A stretch of DNA of 18,601 nucleotides, taken from Spirochaetae bacterium HGW-Spirochaetae-7 (GTDB lineage Bacteria > Spirochaetota > Spirochaetia > Treponematales > UBA12059). Numbering within the stretch: the stretch's first letter is position 1; every line of letters starts with the position of its first letter. Below are positions 1 to 6,873 of this stretch, in pieces. The notes beneath the pieces are model-generated. The model was not told the DNA's origin, did no database searches, and saw only the letters and a program-made list of their open reading frames with translations. The position numbers and the translations under genes were made by a program. The stretch covers positions 1-18,601 of the forward strand of contig PGXR01000020.1 of the NCBI GenBank assembly GCA_002839245.1, read 5' to 3'.

Positions 1-351
1 TTTACCCTGTCGTTCATCCATTCAGTCAACCTGTCGCCGGTCGACGAAGAATTCATCGTTGACGGTGACGGGCGCCTGAGGCTGGTACGGATGTCTTTCG
101 ATCAGATGTCGACAGGGATGCCATCCGGTGACGAAGACGGTTTCCACATCGAGGACGGCCGGTTCGTGACCGTTCCCGACCGGACGTTCAGCGACCTGGC
201 GGTCAGGGTCTCCCCGGTGCCGGGCCACGTTCTTTCGGCGAACGGATGGACGAGGGCATTGACGGATTGGGCGCCGGTCGGCGGCCTCCTGGTATTTCGG
301 GCAGCACCGCCCTTCGCCTCCCCGGTGATCGCGTTGAAACAAAGGAAGTAG
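1..351 (+). CDS. DUF1850 domain protein, C-terminal part
   Basis: The reading frame is open from base 1 and ends with TAG at 349-351, so the N-terminus lies outside the window; 116 residues are visible. The start FTLSFIHSVNLSPVDEEF followed by DGDGRLRLVRMSFD matches the DUF1850 pattern of an aromatic-rich strand, then HSV, then a P-V-x-E-x-F segment, then a Gly-rich turn with PSGDEDG. Family members are small, probably exported or membrane-anchored beta-rich proteins. They are usually encoded beside TAXI-type TRAP transporter genes, so a TRAP operon to the left is expected but not seen. The biochemical role of DUF1850 is not known. An ATG at 91 is internal to the family match and is not the true start. 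Confidence 0.72.
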   Translation, partial: FTLSFIHSVNLSPVDEEFIVDGDGRLRLVRMSFDQMSTGMPSGDEDGFHIEDGRFVTVPDRTFSDLAVRVSPVPGHVLSANGWTRALTDWAPVGGLLVFRAAPPFASPVIALKQRK

Positions 352-480
352 TACCCAAGGCGGCCGATCGGCCCGCTGTCGATCATCCTTCCGACCCCTT
401 TGGTCGCGTCATGCTTCGGCCTGACTGCCGGCTGATATTTTTCCTTTTGTTTATGGAAGCGGACATGGTATATTCTTGTC
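352..480. other. Intergenic region with small hairpins
   Basis: This 129-bp gap separates the DUF1850 gene from the pseudouridine synthase. It holds a 12-bp palindrome GGCCGATCGGCC (362-373) and a 5-bp hairpin CGACC-CCTTT-GGTCG (392-406). Neither is followed by a T-tract, so a terminator role is only possible. The last third (about 431-480) becomes AT-rich and carries the promoter of the next gene. No convincing small gene was seen on either strand. Confidence 0.4.
447..474 (+). promoter_or_regulatory. Putative sigma70-type extended -10 promoter, leaderless
   Basis: TTGTTT (447-452) and TATATT (469-474) are separated by 16 bp. The -10 is preceded by TGG (466-468), an extended -10 TGn motif that would compensate for the weak -35. 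The usual 7-nt distance from the -10 puts the transcription start at about 481, the A of the ATG. No Shine-Dalgarno precedes that ATG. The mRNA of the pseudouridine synthase would then be leaderless. This is predicted from sequence only. Confidence 0.5.
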
Positions 481-1161
481 ATGTCCGGCATTTTTGAAAT
501 AATTTACGAGGACGGCGACCTGGTCGTCGTGAACAAGCTCGCGGCGGTTCCAGTGTTGCCCGACAAGAGCGGCGATTCCTCCCTCAAGGACTTCCTGTCC
601 GACTCACGCCCCGGCAAGTTCGTCGAACCGGCGCACCGCCTTGACAGGCGGACGAGCGGGGCGGTCGCCTTCGCCAAGTCAAAACACAGCCTGGCTGCGC
701 TGTCGGAGGCTTTCAGGGAGCACCGGGTAGCAAAGGTGTACTGGGCGGTGACCGAATCCGCCCCGGAACCGCCGTCCGGCACGTTGCGGCACCGCCTGAT
801 ACACGACCATCGTCGCAACCAGGCCAAGGCCATGCCCGCCGACGAGGCGGGCGACGGCGAGATTGCGGAGCTGTCGTATGAACTCGTCGGCAAGAGCGAG
901 CGATACTACCTGCTGGCGGTCCGGCCGTTGACCGGCAGGACGCACCAGATCAGGGCCCAGCTGTCTGCCGCCGGCTTGCCGGTACGGGGCGACCTCAAGT
1001 ACGGAGCTCGCCGGTCCACGAGCAACGGGTTGATCATGCTCCACGCACGCCAGCTGGCTTTCGAAATGCCCGACCGTCGTCTTGTCGACGTTATCGCCGA
1101 CCCCCCGCCTGACGAACCGCTGTGGCAGGTCTTCGACATGGGGTTGCCTGACTCCAACTGA
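481..1161 (+). CDS. RluA-family RNA pseudouridine synthase
   Basis: This 226-residue protein is predicted to isomerise uridine to pseudouridine in rRNA or tRNA. The catalytic loop is HRLDRRTSG (residues 52-60), with the nucleophilic Asp at 55. The family's second signature GRTHQIRAQLSAAGLPVRGD spans about 152-171. The N-terminus (IIYEDGDLVVVNKLAAVPV) is the usual first strand of the catalytic domain, so there is no S4 RNA-binding domain. The compact single-domain form resembles RluA or TruC more than RluC/RluD; which nucleotide is modified cannot be told. The ATG at 481 is chosen because homology begins right there. It lacks a Shine-Dalgarno and sits 6 nt after a -10 box. The gene ends 15 nt from the convergent phosphatase gene. 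Confidence 0.9.
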   Translation: MSGIFEIIYEDGDLVVVNKLAAVPVLPDKSGDSSLKDFLSDSRPGKFVEPAHRLDRRTSGAVAFAKSKHSLAALSEAFREHRVAKVYWAVTESAPEPPSGTLRHRLIHDHRRNQAKAMPADEAGDGEIAELSYELVGKSERYYLLAVRPLTGRTHQIRAQLSAAGLPVRGDLKYGARRSTSNGLIMLHARQLAFEMPDRRLVDVIADPPPDEPLWQVFDMGLPDSN

Positions 1162-1176
1162 ACCACGGCGGATGAA

Positions 1177-1824
1177 TCAGAATACCGGCGGAACCTGGCG
1201 GCCATCGCCTCCCGGCATCAGGTTGATGTTTTTCCACTGGACGTAAGCGGGACTTCCCTTTTCCGCCGGACCCACGAACAGTTCGAATATGCCGCAGTTT
1301 CCCGTGGTCACCAATGGCATCCAGCTTCGGCATCCGAAGGTTACCCGGACGAGCCACTGTATCGTGCCCCCATGGGAAATCGCTGCGATGTTGCCGTCAG
1401 TGTCCATCGCCGCCGACCTGAGCGTCTCCCACGCCCTCATGGCCCTCAGGTACAGCTGGGAGGCGCGCTCGGCATCAGGAACCGCCTCCCAGCTGCGGTG
1501 CTTGAAACGACGGTACTCTTCCGGATAGCGCGCCTCGATCTCGTCGAGCGTCAGCCCGGAGAACCTGCCCGTGTCCAGTTCCACGAGGAGGGGTTCCACC
1601 CGCGGCGGCCCGAGCCCGAGGGTCGATGACACGATGGCAGCAGTCTCGGCCGCCCTGGACAGCGGCGAATGGTAGATACGCCCGAGGCCCTTGTCCGCCA
1701 GGTAACCCGCAAGCTCCGCTGCCTGTGCTCGTCCATTGTCATTCAGCGGGTATTCGGAGCGTCCCTGGATGCGCTTCTCGGCGTTGGCCGTGGTTTCGCC
1801 GTGGCGGAGTATGAAGAAGCTCAT
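1177..1824 (-). CDS. Histidine phosphatase family protein (phosphoglycerate mutase-like)
   Basis: From ATG 1824 the product is 215 residues and begins MSFFILRHGETTANAE. RHGET (7-11) is the phosphohistidine motif. The second conserved Arg lies in YHSPLSRAAETA, the acid Glu in ELDTGRFSGLT, and the second catalytic His in ISHGGT. These mark a cytoplasmic phosphatase or mutase of the broad alpha-ribazole phosphatase/GpmB group. The substrate cannot be fixed from sequence. ATG 1824 is preferred because family members start just before the RHG motif and because TGAGG lies 6 nt upstream. An in-frame ATG at 1878 would add 18 residues without family resemblance, but it lies just after a -10 box, so it remains possible. 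The gene converges on the pseudouridine synthase and is divergent from the acyltransferase. Confidence 0.88.
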   Translation of the reverse strand: MSFFILRHGETTANAEKRIQGRSEYPLNDNGRAQAAELAGYLADKGLGRIYHSPLSRAAETAAIVSSTLGLGPPRVEPLLVELDTGRFSGLTLDEIEARYPEEYRRFKHRSWEAVPDAERASQLYLRAMRAWETLRSAAMDTDGNIAAISHGGTIQWLVRVTFGCRSWMPLVTTGNCGIFELFVGPAEKGSPAYVQWKNINLMPGGDGRQVPPVF

Positions 1825-1887
1825 GGGTCGCCTCAGCCCCGAGAAGAAGGCGGCGTCGATCGAATCTGATGGCTGCATTATGACCGG

Positions 1888-1893
1888 ACTATA
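1888..1893 (-). promoter_or_regulatory. Putative -10 box of the histidine phosphatase gene
   Basis: On the minus strand the sequence reads TGCTATAGT, an extended -10 (TGn followed by TATAGT at 1893-1888). I found no good -35 element. Transcription would start near 1881, 3 nt before ATG 1878 and 57 nt before ATG 1824. With the downstream start this gives a normal leader containing a Shine-Dalgarno; with the upstream start it gives a near-leaderless message. Confidence 0.4.
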
Positions 1894-1965
1894 GCATCCA
1901 CCCGCGGGACTCGGCTACGCCGAAGGCCGGGCTGGAAGCGATGCCGCGGGCGAATGCCGGGCACC

Positions 1966-1995
1966 TTTACCGGGGCGTGCGGACAGCCGTATACT
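1966..1995 (+). promoter_or_regulatory. Putative sigma70-type promoter, leaderless
   Basis: TTTACC (1966-1971) and TATACT (1990-1995) are separated by 18 bp. ATG 2002 starts 6 nt after the -10, so the expected transcription start is the ATG itself. There is no Shine-Dalgarno upstream. The geometry is the same as at 469-481. Together with the minus-strand -10 at 1888-1893 this makes a compact divergent promoter region. Confidence 0.5.
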
Positions 1996-2001
1996 TTGAC
2001 A

Positions 2002-2733
2002 ATGTCGCAACGCTCGGTAACGATCGACGCCATCAAGGGAGGACTCGTCGGCCTCATGGTCGTCTACCACGCAACTTACGTGGCGGTCATGTTCGGCCTC
2101 GCGGACATCGACCTGTTCACCGGGTTCTGGTGGCTTTTCCCGAGGATGATAGCGGGCGGATTCGTCGCGGTCTCCGGCTGGAACCTCGCGGAAAAGCGCG
2201 GGCGGGGAGGCAGTTTCGGCGGTTTCGCGAGGCGCGCCGGCATGCTGGGCCTCGTCGCTCTGGCCATCAGCGCCGTGACCTGGCCGGCGCTCGGCAAGGG
2301 CTTCGTATTCTTCGGGGTCATCCACCTGCTCGCGCTGTCATCGATAATCGCCTGGCCGCTGCTCGGCAAGCCGGCTCTCGCCATCGCTGTCGGCCTTGGA
2401 TGCCTGGCAGGGGGCTACGCGCTCGGGGGGCAGCGTTTCGTCTTTCCATGGCTTGCCTGGCTAGGACTCAGGCCCGCAGGACTACATCCGGCCGATTACC
2501 TGCCTCTCCTGCCGTGGTTCGCGTTCATAGCTTTCGGCGCCGCAGCGAACGACATGAAGAGGCGCGTAGCCGCCGGCGCTACCCACGGGACAAGGAAGAC
2601 CGCCCGAAAGCCGGATCCGGGGGTCGCTACCCGGGCGCTCGCCGCGATCGGCAAGCGTTCGCTCGTCGTCTACCTCGTACACCTGCCCTTGCTTTACGCC
2701 ATCGGCTGGAGCCTGGCGGCAATCCGCTTGTAG
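2002..2733 (+). CDS. DUF1624/HGSNAT-type membrane acyltransferase
   Basis: This 243-residue integral membrane protein has about six hydrophobic segments. It begins QRSVTIDAIKGGLVGLMVVYH (3-23), the R-x-x-x-I-D-x-x-[RK]-G start of the heparan-alpha-glucosaminide acetyltransferase catalytic (DUF1624) family, with the conserved His at 23. FFGVIHLLALS (103-113), DYLPLLPW (165-172) and GKRSLVVYLVHLPLL (217-231) are further family blocks. Such enzymes are thought to carry acyl groups across the membrane onto sugars or glycoconjugates; the acceptor here is unknown. ATG 2002 is chosen because homology begins at once and because it follows a -10 box by 6 nt; the in-frame ATG at 1954 lies upstream of that promoter. 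A Lys/Arg-rich loop (186-212) is probably cytoplasmic. Confidence 0.82.
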   Translation: MSQRSVTIDAIKGGLVGLMVVYHATYVAVMFGLADIDLFTGFWWLFPRMIAGGFVAVSGWNLAEKRGRGGSFGGFARRAGMLGLVALAISAVTWPALGKGFVFFGVIHLLALSSIIAWPLLGKPALAIAVGLGCLAGGYALGGQRFVFPWLAWLGLRPAGLHPADYLPLLPWFAFIAFGAAANDMKRRVAAGATHGTRKTARKPDPGVATRALAAIGKRSLVVYLVHLPLLYAIGWSLAAIRL

Positions 2734-2798
2734 CCTCCCGATCCATCGGGTATCATCGAAATTCCAGACAACTTGAAATATCGGGAGGGGACAGCGCC
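2734..2798 (+). promoter_or_regulatory. Inverted repeat that can sequester the GH13 ribosome-binding site
   Basis: CCTCCCGAT (2734-2742), directly after the TAG stop at 2731-2733, is perfectly complementary to ATCGGGAGG (2780-2788). The right arm contains the GGGAGGGG Shine-Dalgarno (2783-2790) for ATG 2799. A competing local hairpin, CCCGA-TCCA-TCGGG (2737-2750), uses the same left arm and would free the ribosome-binding site. A ribosome stopping at the upstream TAG would cover the left arm, which suggests translational coupling. A possible -10 TATCAT (2751-2756) would instead give a transcript without the left arm. The function is inferred; the complementarity is seen directly. Confidence 0.5.
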
Positions 2799-5700
2799 AT
2801 GGGACCGTCGAAAGCGAAAGAACTCGCCATCCGCCTGCAGTCGCTTGAAGAAGGTACGGTCCCCAGGTTCCCCGGCACGACCGCCGAGCGATACGAGTTC
2901 CACGTCTCCAGGAGAACCCGCGACCTGTATGGACTCTCTGGCGCGCCGTTCTCGTCCTCGGGCGGGGTCGTGTTCGCCGATTACGGCCAGGCGCGGGCCT
3001 TCGCCGCCCGGATAAACGCCCGGTCTTCGCTGTCTCCGGAGCCCGTGCAGACTCTCAAAGCGGGAACGCTGAACGCCATGGCGCTGATAGACGAGATACT
3101 GCACGCCGTGTGCGCGATGTACCGGGAGCGGGTCGATCCGGCGGCGTTCTGGAAGGCTCTCGACGGCAGCGACGGCGCGGTCGGACCGGACGGGACGAGG
3201 ACGGGCCTTGTCACCTTTACCAGGACGTTTCCGCCATCGGCCGTCTACGACGGCAGCGACTCTCCGGAGTCGTGGCTTGACGGTACTCCTGCCGGCGCTG
3301 CCGTCCTGCGTCCCGGCAGGGCCGCGGTGTCCATCGAGGAGCTCCTCCTCCTCCGCCTGGAGAACGAGAACCCCGCGTTCGGACCGTACCGCTTCCTTTT
3401 CGACGACAGGCCATTGAAGGCCCACGCTCCCGTCGACCCGATGCTCGACGCGGCCGAAGCGACGCTCAAGGCCCTCCCCGCACTCGGCCCCGACGGCATC
3501 GACCTGCCGAGCCTGCTCCGCGCTCCCATGCGCGCCAGCCCGCATTCGCTCGCGGGCCAGCTCGACTACATGCGCCGGAACTGGGGACTGCTCATAGGCG
3601 ACAAGCTGTCGAAACTGCTCGGCGGCATAGGCATGCTCGAGGAAGACGAGCGCCCCGGCTTTCAGCCGGGTCCGGGCCCTGTCCGCGTCCCTTCGTACGC
3701 CGGGCTCGACGCCGAATACGAGCGCTTCAGCGAGGACAAGGACTGGATGCCCCGCGTCGTGATGATAGCCAAGAGCGCGCTCGTCTGGCTCGACCAGCTT
3801 TCAAAGGCCTACGGGCGGGAAATACGCACCCTCGACGCCATCCCCGACGAAGAGCTCGACCTGCTCGCCTCCAGGGGCTTCAACGCGCTCTGGCTCATAG
3901 GCATTTGGGAGCGCAGCCAGGCGAGCAGGCGCATCAAGGAACTGTGCGGCAACCCTGAAGCCGCCGCGAGCGCCTATTCGCTGTTCGACTACGAGATAGC
4001 CTGGGAACTCGGCGGCTGGTCCGCCCTGGAATCGCTCAGGCACAAGGCCGGCGCGAGGGGCATCAAGCTCGCCGCGGACATGGTGCCCAACCACACCGGA
4101 CTCGATTCGGCGTGGATGCGCGACAGGCCGGACTTGTTCATAAGCCGCCCTCAGCCGCCCTTCCCCTCCTACAGCTACACGGGCGAGAACCTGTCCGGCG
4201 ACGGCCGGTTCGGGCTGTGGCTCGAGGACCACTACTACGACAGGCGCGACGCGGCAGTCACCTTCAAGCGCGTCGATTTCCGCTCTGGAGAGACGACCTA
4301 CATCTACCACGGCAACGACGGTACGAGCATGCCCTGGAACGACACCGCGCAGATCGACTTCCTCAACCCCGCCGCGCGCGAGGCCGTCAAGGAGCGTATC
4401 CTGCACGTGGCAAGGAATTTTCCCATCATCCGCTTCGACGCGGCGATGATACTCGCCAAGCGATCGTTCCGGAGGCTGTGGTACCCGGAACCGGGGGTCG
4501 GCGGCGCCATCGCGAGCCGCTTCGAGGCTGCGCTTCCCGCCGAAGAGTTCAACGAGCGCCTTCCGGCGGAATTCTGGCGCGAGGTCGTGGACATGTGCGC
4601 GGCCGAGGCGCCGGAGACCCTCCTCCTCGCGGAGGCCTTCTGGATGATGGAAGGCTACTTCGTACGCACCCTGGGCATGCACCGGGTCTACAACTCGTCG
4701 TTCATGAACATGCTCAAGGAGAAGAAGAACGCGGAGTACCGCGCGACCATCAGGAACACCATCGAGTTCGACAAGGATATCCTCAAGCGCTTCGTCAACT
4801 TCATGAACAACCCCGACGAAGATACCGCGGTCGCCCAGTTCGGCTCGGGAGACCATTACTTCGGCGTATGCTCGATGATGGCAACGAGGCCCGGTCTGCC
4901 CATGTTCGGCCACGGTCAGATAGAGGGCTTTACCGAGAAATATGGAATGGAATACCGCCGCGCCTACAAGGACGAACGCCCGGACGAGGGCTTCGTACGG
5001 CGGCACGAGCACGAGATATTCCCGCTTCTGAAGCGGCGCTACCTGTTCTCGGGAGTCGATGAATTCCTGCTCTACGATCTAGTCCGAACCAACGGCCAAG
5101 TCGACGAGAACACCTTCGCCTACTCGAACGGCTTCGGCAGGGAGCGGGCCTTCGTCGTGTTCAACAACGGTTGGGAGCGGACCGCCGGCACTATCTACCG
5201 CTCATGCCGCTACGCGGAGAAGAACGCCGACGGTTCCAGGCCGATGGCGAGCCGGAGCCTGGCCGAGGGGCTGGGACTCGAAGGCGGCCAGGGCCGTTTC
5301 GTCATCATGACGGAGATGAAAAGCGGCCTAAGGTATATCCGCCGCTCCGGGGAGCTGGCACGGTCGGGTCTCGCCGTCGCGCTTGAAGGCTTCCAGTGCC
5401 AGGTGTTCATGGACATCACCGAGGTCAGGGACGACGAGTCCGGCTCGTACGCCGCGCTGTGCGACTCGCTGGGCGGCGCCGGCGTGCCTGACATAGGCGG
5501 GGCTCTGCAGGACATGGCTTTGGCCCCTCTGTATCGCCCGTGGGCCGCGGCCTTCGCCAGGCCCTGGTTCGATGGAACCGGGGTCGCGATCGACAGCGAT
5601 GCGTTGCTCGGGTTCTTCCGTATCGCCGCCGGCTTCATCGACGAAACGGCGTCCGCCGGCGCGTCGCGACAGCCGCGGCTTGCCGCGATGGCCGACCGCT

Positions 5701-6356
5701 GCGTGGCGGCTGCAGATGCTGCCGCCAGGCTCCTGCAGCTAGCCGTTCCGGCGAAAGGCAAGCCGACCCCGCCGCGCGGCGCTCTGGCCGCCAGGATCGA
5801 TTCGGTACCGGGCGCGCCTGAAGCCTTGCTCGCCTTCGTGGCCCTGCTTCCCGTCGCGGAGCTGGCCGGCTATGGTCCCGCGGCACAAGCGCTTGCACAG
5901 TCATGGGGAATGCAGAGGAAGCTGCGCGAGGCCATGATCGCGGCCGGCACGGCCCACGACGAGGCGGACAGGTCGGCTTCGTTCGCGATGGCCGCCCTGG
6001 GCAGACTGCCACCGGACGGCGGCACGATCGAAGCACCCGCCCCGCTTGAAATTGTCCAGGCTTTAGCGCAGGACGACGAGGCGAGGCAGCTGCTGGGCGT
6101 ACACCGCTGGGACAACCTTACCTGGTTCAACGCCGAGAACTACCGGCTCGTTTCCACGCTTCTGGCGTCATCCGCGGTCGTCATCGGACGCACGACGGAA
6201 AAACCGGTCATCGGGATCCTCGACGACCTCGACGCGGCGGCGCTTGCCGCCGGCTGGTGCCTGGAACGTTTTCTCGAAGAGTTGGCCAGGCCTTTTCCTG
6301 CCGGCATCAAGGCAACGGCCCCCAAACGCAGCAAGACCAAAAAATCCGAGGAGTAG
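2799..6356 (+). CDS. Large GH13 (alpha-amylase family) protein
   Basis: This 1185-residue protein carries a GH13 (beta/alpha)8 barrel from about residue 345 to 770. Seen motifs are: strand 2 FNALWLIGIWE (361 onward); region I DMVPNHTG (427-434); region II IRFDAAM with nucleophile Asp547; region III LLAEAFW with acid/base Glu612; region IV NNPDEDTA with Asp673. The usual region IV His is Pro672. GHGQIEGFTEKYG follows, a loop common in trehalose- and glucan-active relatives. About 340 residues before the barrel match no domain I recognise. A probable beta-sandwich begins near 782, followed by an Ala-rich, probably helical tail with a Lys-rich end. No signal peptide is seen, so it is probably cytoplasmic alpha-glucan metabolism; substrate and hydrolase versus transferase activity are undetermined. 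ATG 2799 has a strong GGGAGGGG ribosome-binding site 8 nt upstream. The upstream in-frame opening (from 1941) is only the shadow of the acyltransferase gene. Confidence 0.88.
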   Translation: MGPSKAKELAIRLQSLEEGTVPRFPGTTAERYEFHVSRRTRDLYGLSGAPFSSSGGVVFADYGQARAFAARINARSSLSPEPVQTLKAGTLNAMALIDEILHAVCAMYRERVDPAAFWKALDGSDGAVGPDGTRTGLVTFTRTFPPSAVYDGSDSPESWLDGTPAGAAVLRPGRAAVSIEELLLLRLENENPAFGPYRFLFDDRPLKAHAPVDPMLDAAEATLKALPALGPDGIDLPSLLRAPMRASPHSLAGQLDYMRRNWGLLIGDKLSKLLGGIGMLEEDERPGFQPGPGPVRVPSYAGLDAEYERFSEDKDWMPRVVMIAKSALVWLDQLSKAYGREIRTLDAIPDEELDLLASRGFNALWLIGIWERSQASRRIKELCGNPEAAASAYSLFDYEIAWELGGWSALESLRHKAGARGIKLAADMVPNHTGLDSAWMRDRPDLFISRPQPPFPSYSYTGENLSGDGRFGLWLEDHYYDRRDAAVTFKRVDFRSGETTYIYHGNDGTSMPWNDTAQIDFLNPAAREAVKERILHVARNFPIIRFDAAMILAKRSFRRLWYPEPGVGGAIASRFEAALPAEEFNERLPAEFWREVVDMCAAEAPETLLLAEAFWMMEGYFVRTLGMHRVYNSSFMNMLKEKKNAEYRATIRNTIEFDKDILKRFVNFMNNPDEDTAVAQFGSGDHYFGVCSMMATRPGLPMFGHGQIEGFTEKYGMEYRRAYKDERPDEGFVRRHEHEIFPLLKRRYLFSGVDEFLLYDLVRTNGQVDENTFAYSNGFGRERAFVVFNNGWERTAGTIYRSCRYAEKNADGSRPMASRSLAEGLGLEGGQGRFVIMTEMKSGLRYIRRSGELARSGLAVALEGFQCQVFMDITEVRDDESGSYAALCDSLGGAGVPDIGGALQDMALAPLYRPWAAAFARPWFDGTGVAIDSDALLGFFRIAAGFIDETASAGASRQPRLAAMADRCVAAADAAARLLQLAVPAKGKPTPPRGALAARIDSVPGAPEALLAFVALLPVAELAGYGPAAQALAQSWGMQRKLREAMIAAGTAHDEADRSASFAMAALGRLPPDGGTIEAPAPLEIVQALAQDDEARQLLGVHRWDNLTWFNAENYRLVSTLLASSAVVIGRTTEKPVIGILDDLDAAALAAGWCLERFLEELARPFPAGIKATAPKRSKTKKSEE

Positions 6357-6359
6357 CAC

Positions 6360-6863
6360 ATGGCATTTTTAGAGATAAGCCCACGGGACATCGAAGGCAA
6401 CGTCTTCGACAGGATACAGAAGACCTGGATGCTCGTCACGGCCGGCGCGCCGGATTCGTGGAACACGATGACGGCCAATTGGGGAGGCCTCGGGCACCTG
6501 TGGAACAGGGACGTCGCCTTCGTCTTCATCCGGCCCACCCGATACACGTTCTCGTTCATCGAGAAGGCCGGCGCGCTGACGCTCTCGTTTTTCGGAGAGG
6601 AATGGCGGAAGGCGCTCAGTACCTGCGGCACGATCTCCGGGAGGGACGCCGACAAGGCGGCCCTGACAGGCCTCACGCCGGTGGAACCAAGGCCGGGCTT
6701 CATGGGCTTCGAGCAGGCGGAACTGACCATTGCCTGCCGGGTGATCCACAAGCAGGACATCGATCCGGCCGGGTTCATCGATCCGACGATCGCGGACAAT
6801 TACCATGGAGACTACCATCGGTTCTACATCGCCGAAATAGTCGCTGCGCTGGCCCGCGGCTGA
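6360..6863 (+). CDS. Flavin reductase-like domain protein
   Basis: The 167-residue product resembles flavin reductase-like (FMN-binding split-barrel) proteins. WMLVTAGAPDSWNTMTANWGG (about 23-43) matches the family's first strands, where a Thr/Ser-rich segment contacts FMN phosphate. RPTRYTFSFIEKAGALTLSFF (about 59-79) corresponds to the conserved R-x-S/T-x-x-x-I region. It probably binds FMN and may reduce flavin or another substrate; no specific reaction can be given. The ATG lies 3 nt after the GH13 stop, and GAGGAG overlapping the end of the GH13 gene serves as Shine-Dalgarno. Co-transcription is therefore very likely. Nothing in the sequence explains a functional link to alpha-glucan metabolism or to the recombination genes downstream. 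Confidence 0.83.
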   Translation: MAFLEISPRDIEGNVFDRIQKTWMLVTAGAPDSWNTMTANWGGLGHLWNRDVAFVFIRPTRYTFSFIEKAGALTLSFFGEEWRKALSTCGTISGRDADKAALTGLTPVEPRPGFMGFEQAELTIACRVIHKQDIDPAGFIDPTIADNYHGDYHRFYIAEIVAALARG

Positions 6864-6873
6864 CGGTGGGCAC

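Noticed and set aside
362..373. The palindrome GGCCGATCGGCC as an intrinsic terminator or operator.
   Set aside because: There is no T-tract after it, and short GC palindromes are common by chance in this composition.
102..491. A minus-strand open frame of 129 codons covering the DUF1850 end and the following gap.
   Set aside because: It runs antisense to a family-matched gene, has no recognisable domain, and lacks a credible ribosome-binding site.
1941..2798. An in-frame open stretch before the GH13 ATG that could extend the protein by 286 residues.
   Set aside because: It overlaps the acyltransferase gene in another frame, is Arg/Pro/Gly-rich with no domain match, and the GH13 ATG at 2799 has its own strong ribosome-binding site.
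3801..5012. A 403-codon minus-strand open frame opposite the GH13 catalytic domain.
   Set aside because: It is a by-product of high GC; all GH13 motifs are on the plus strand and the antisense product shows no domain.
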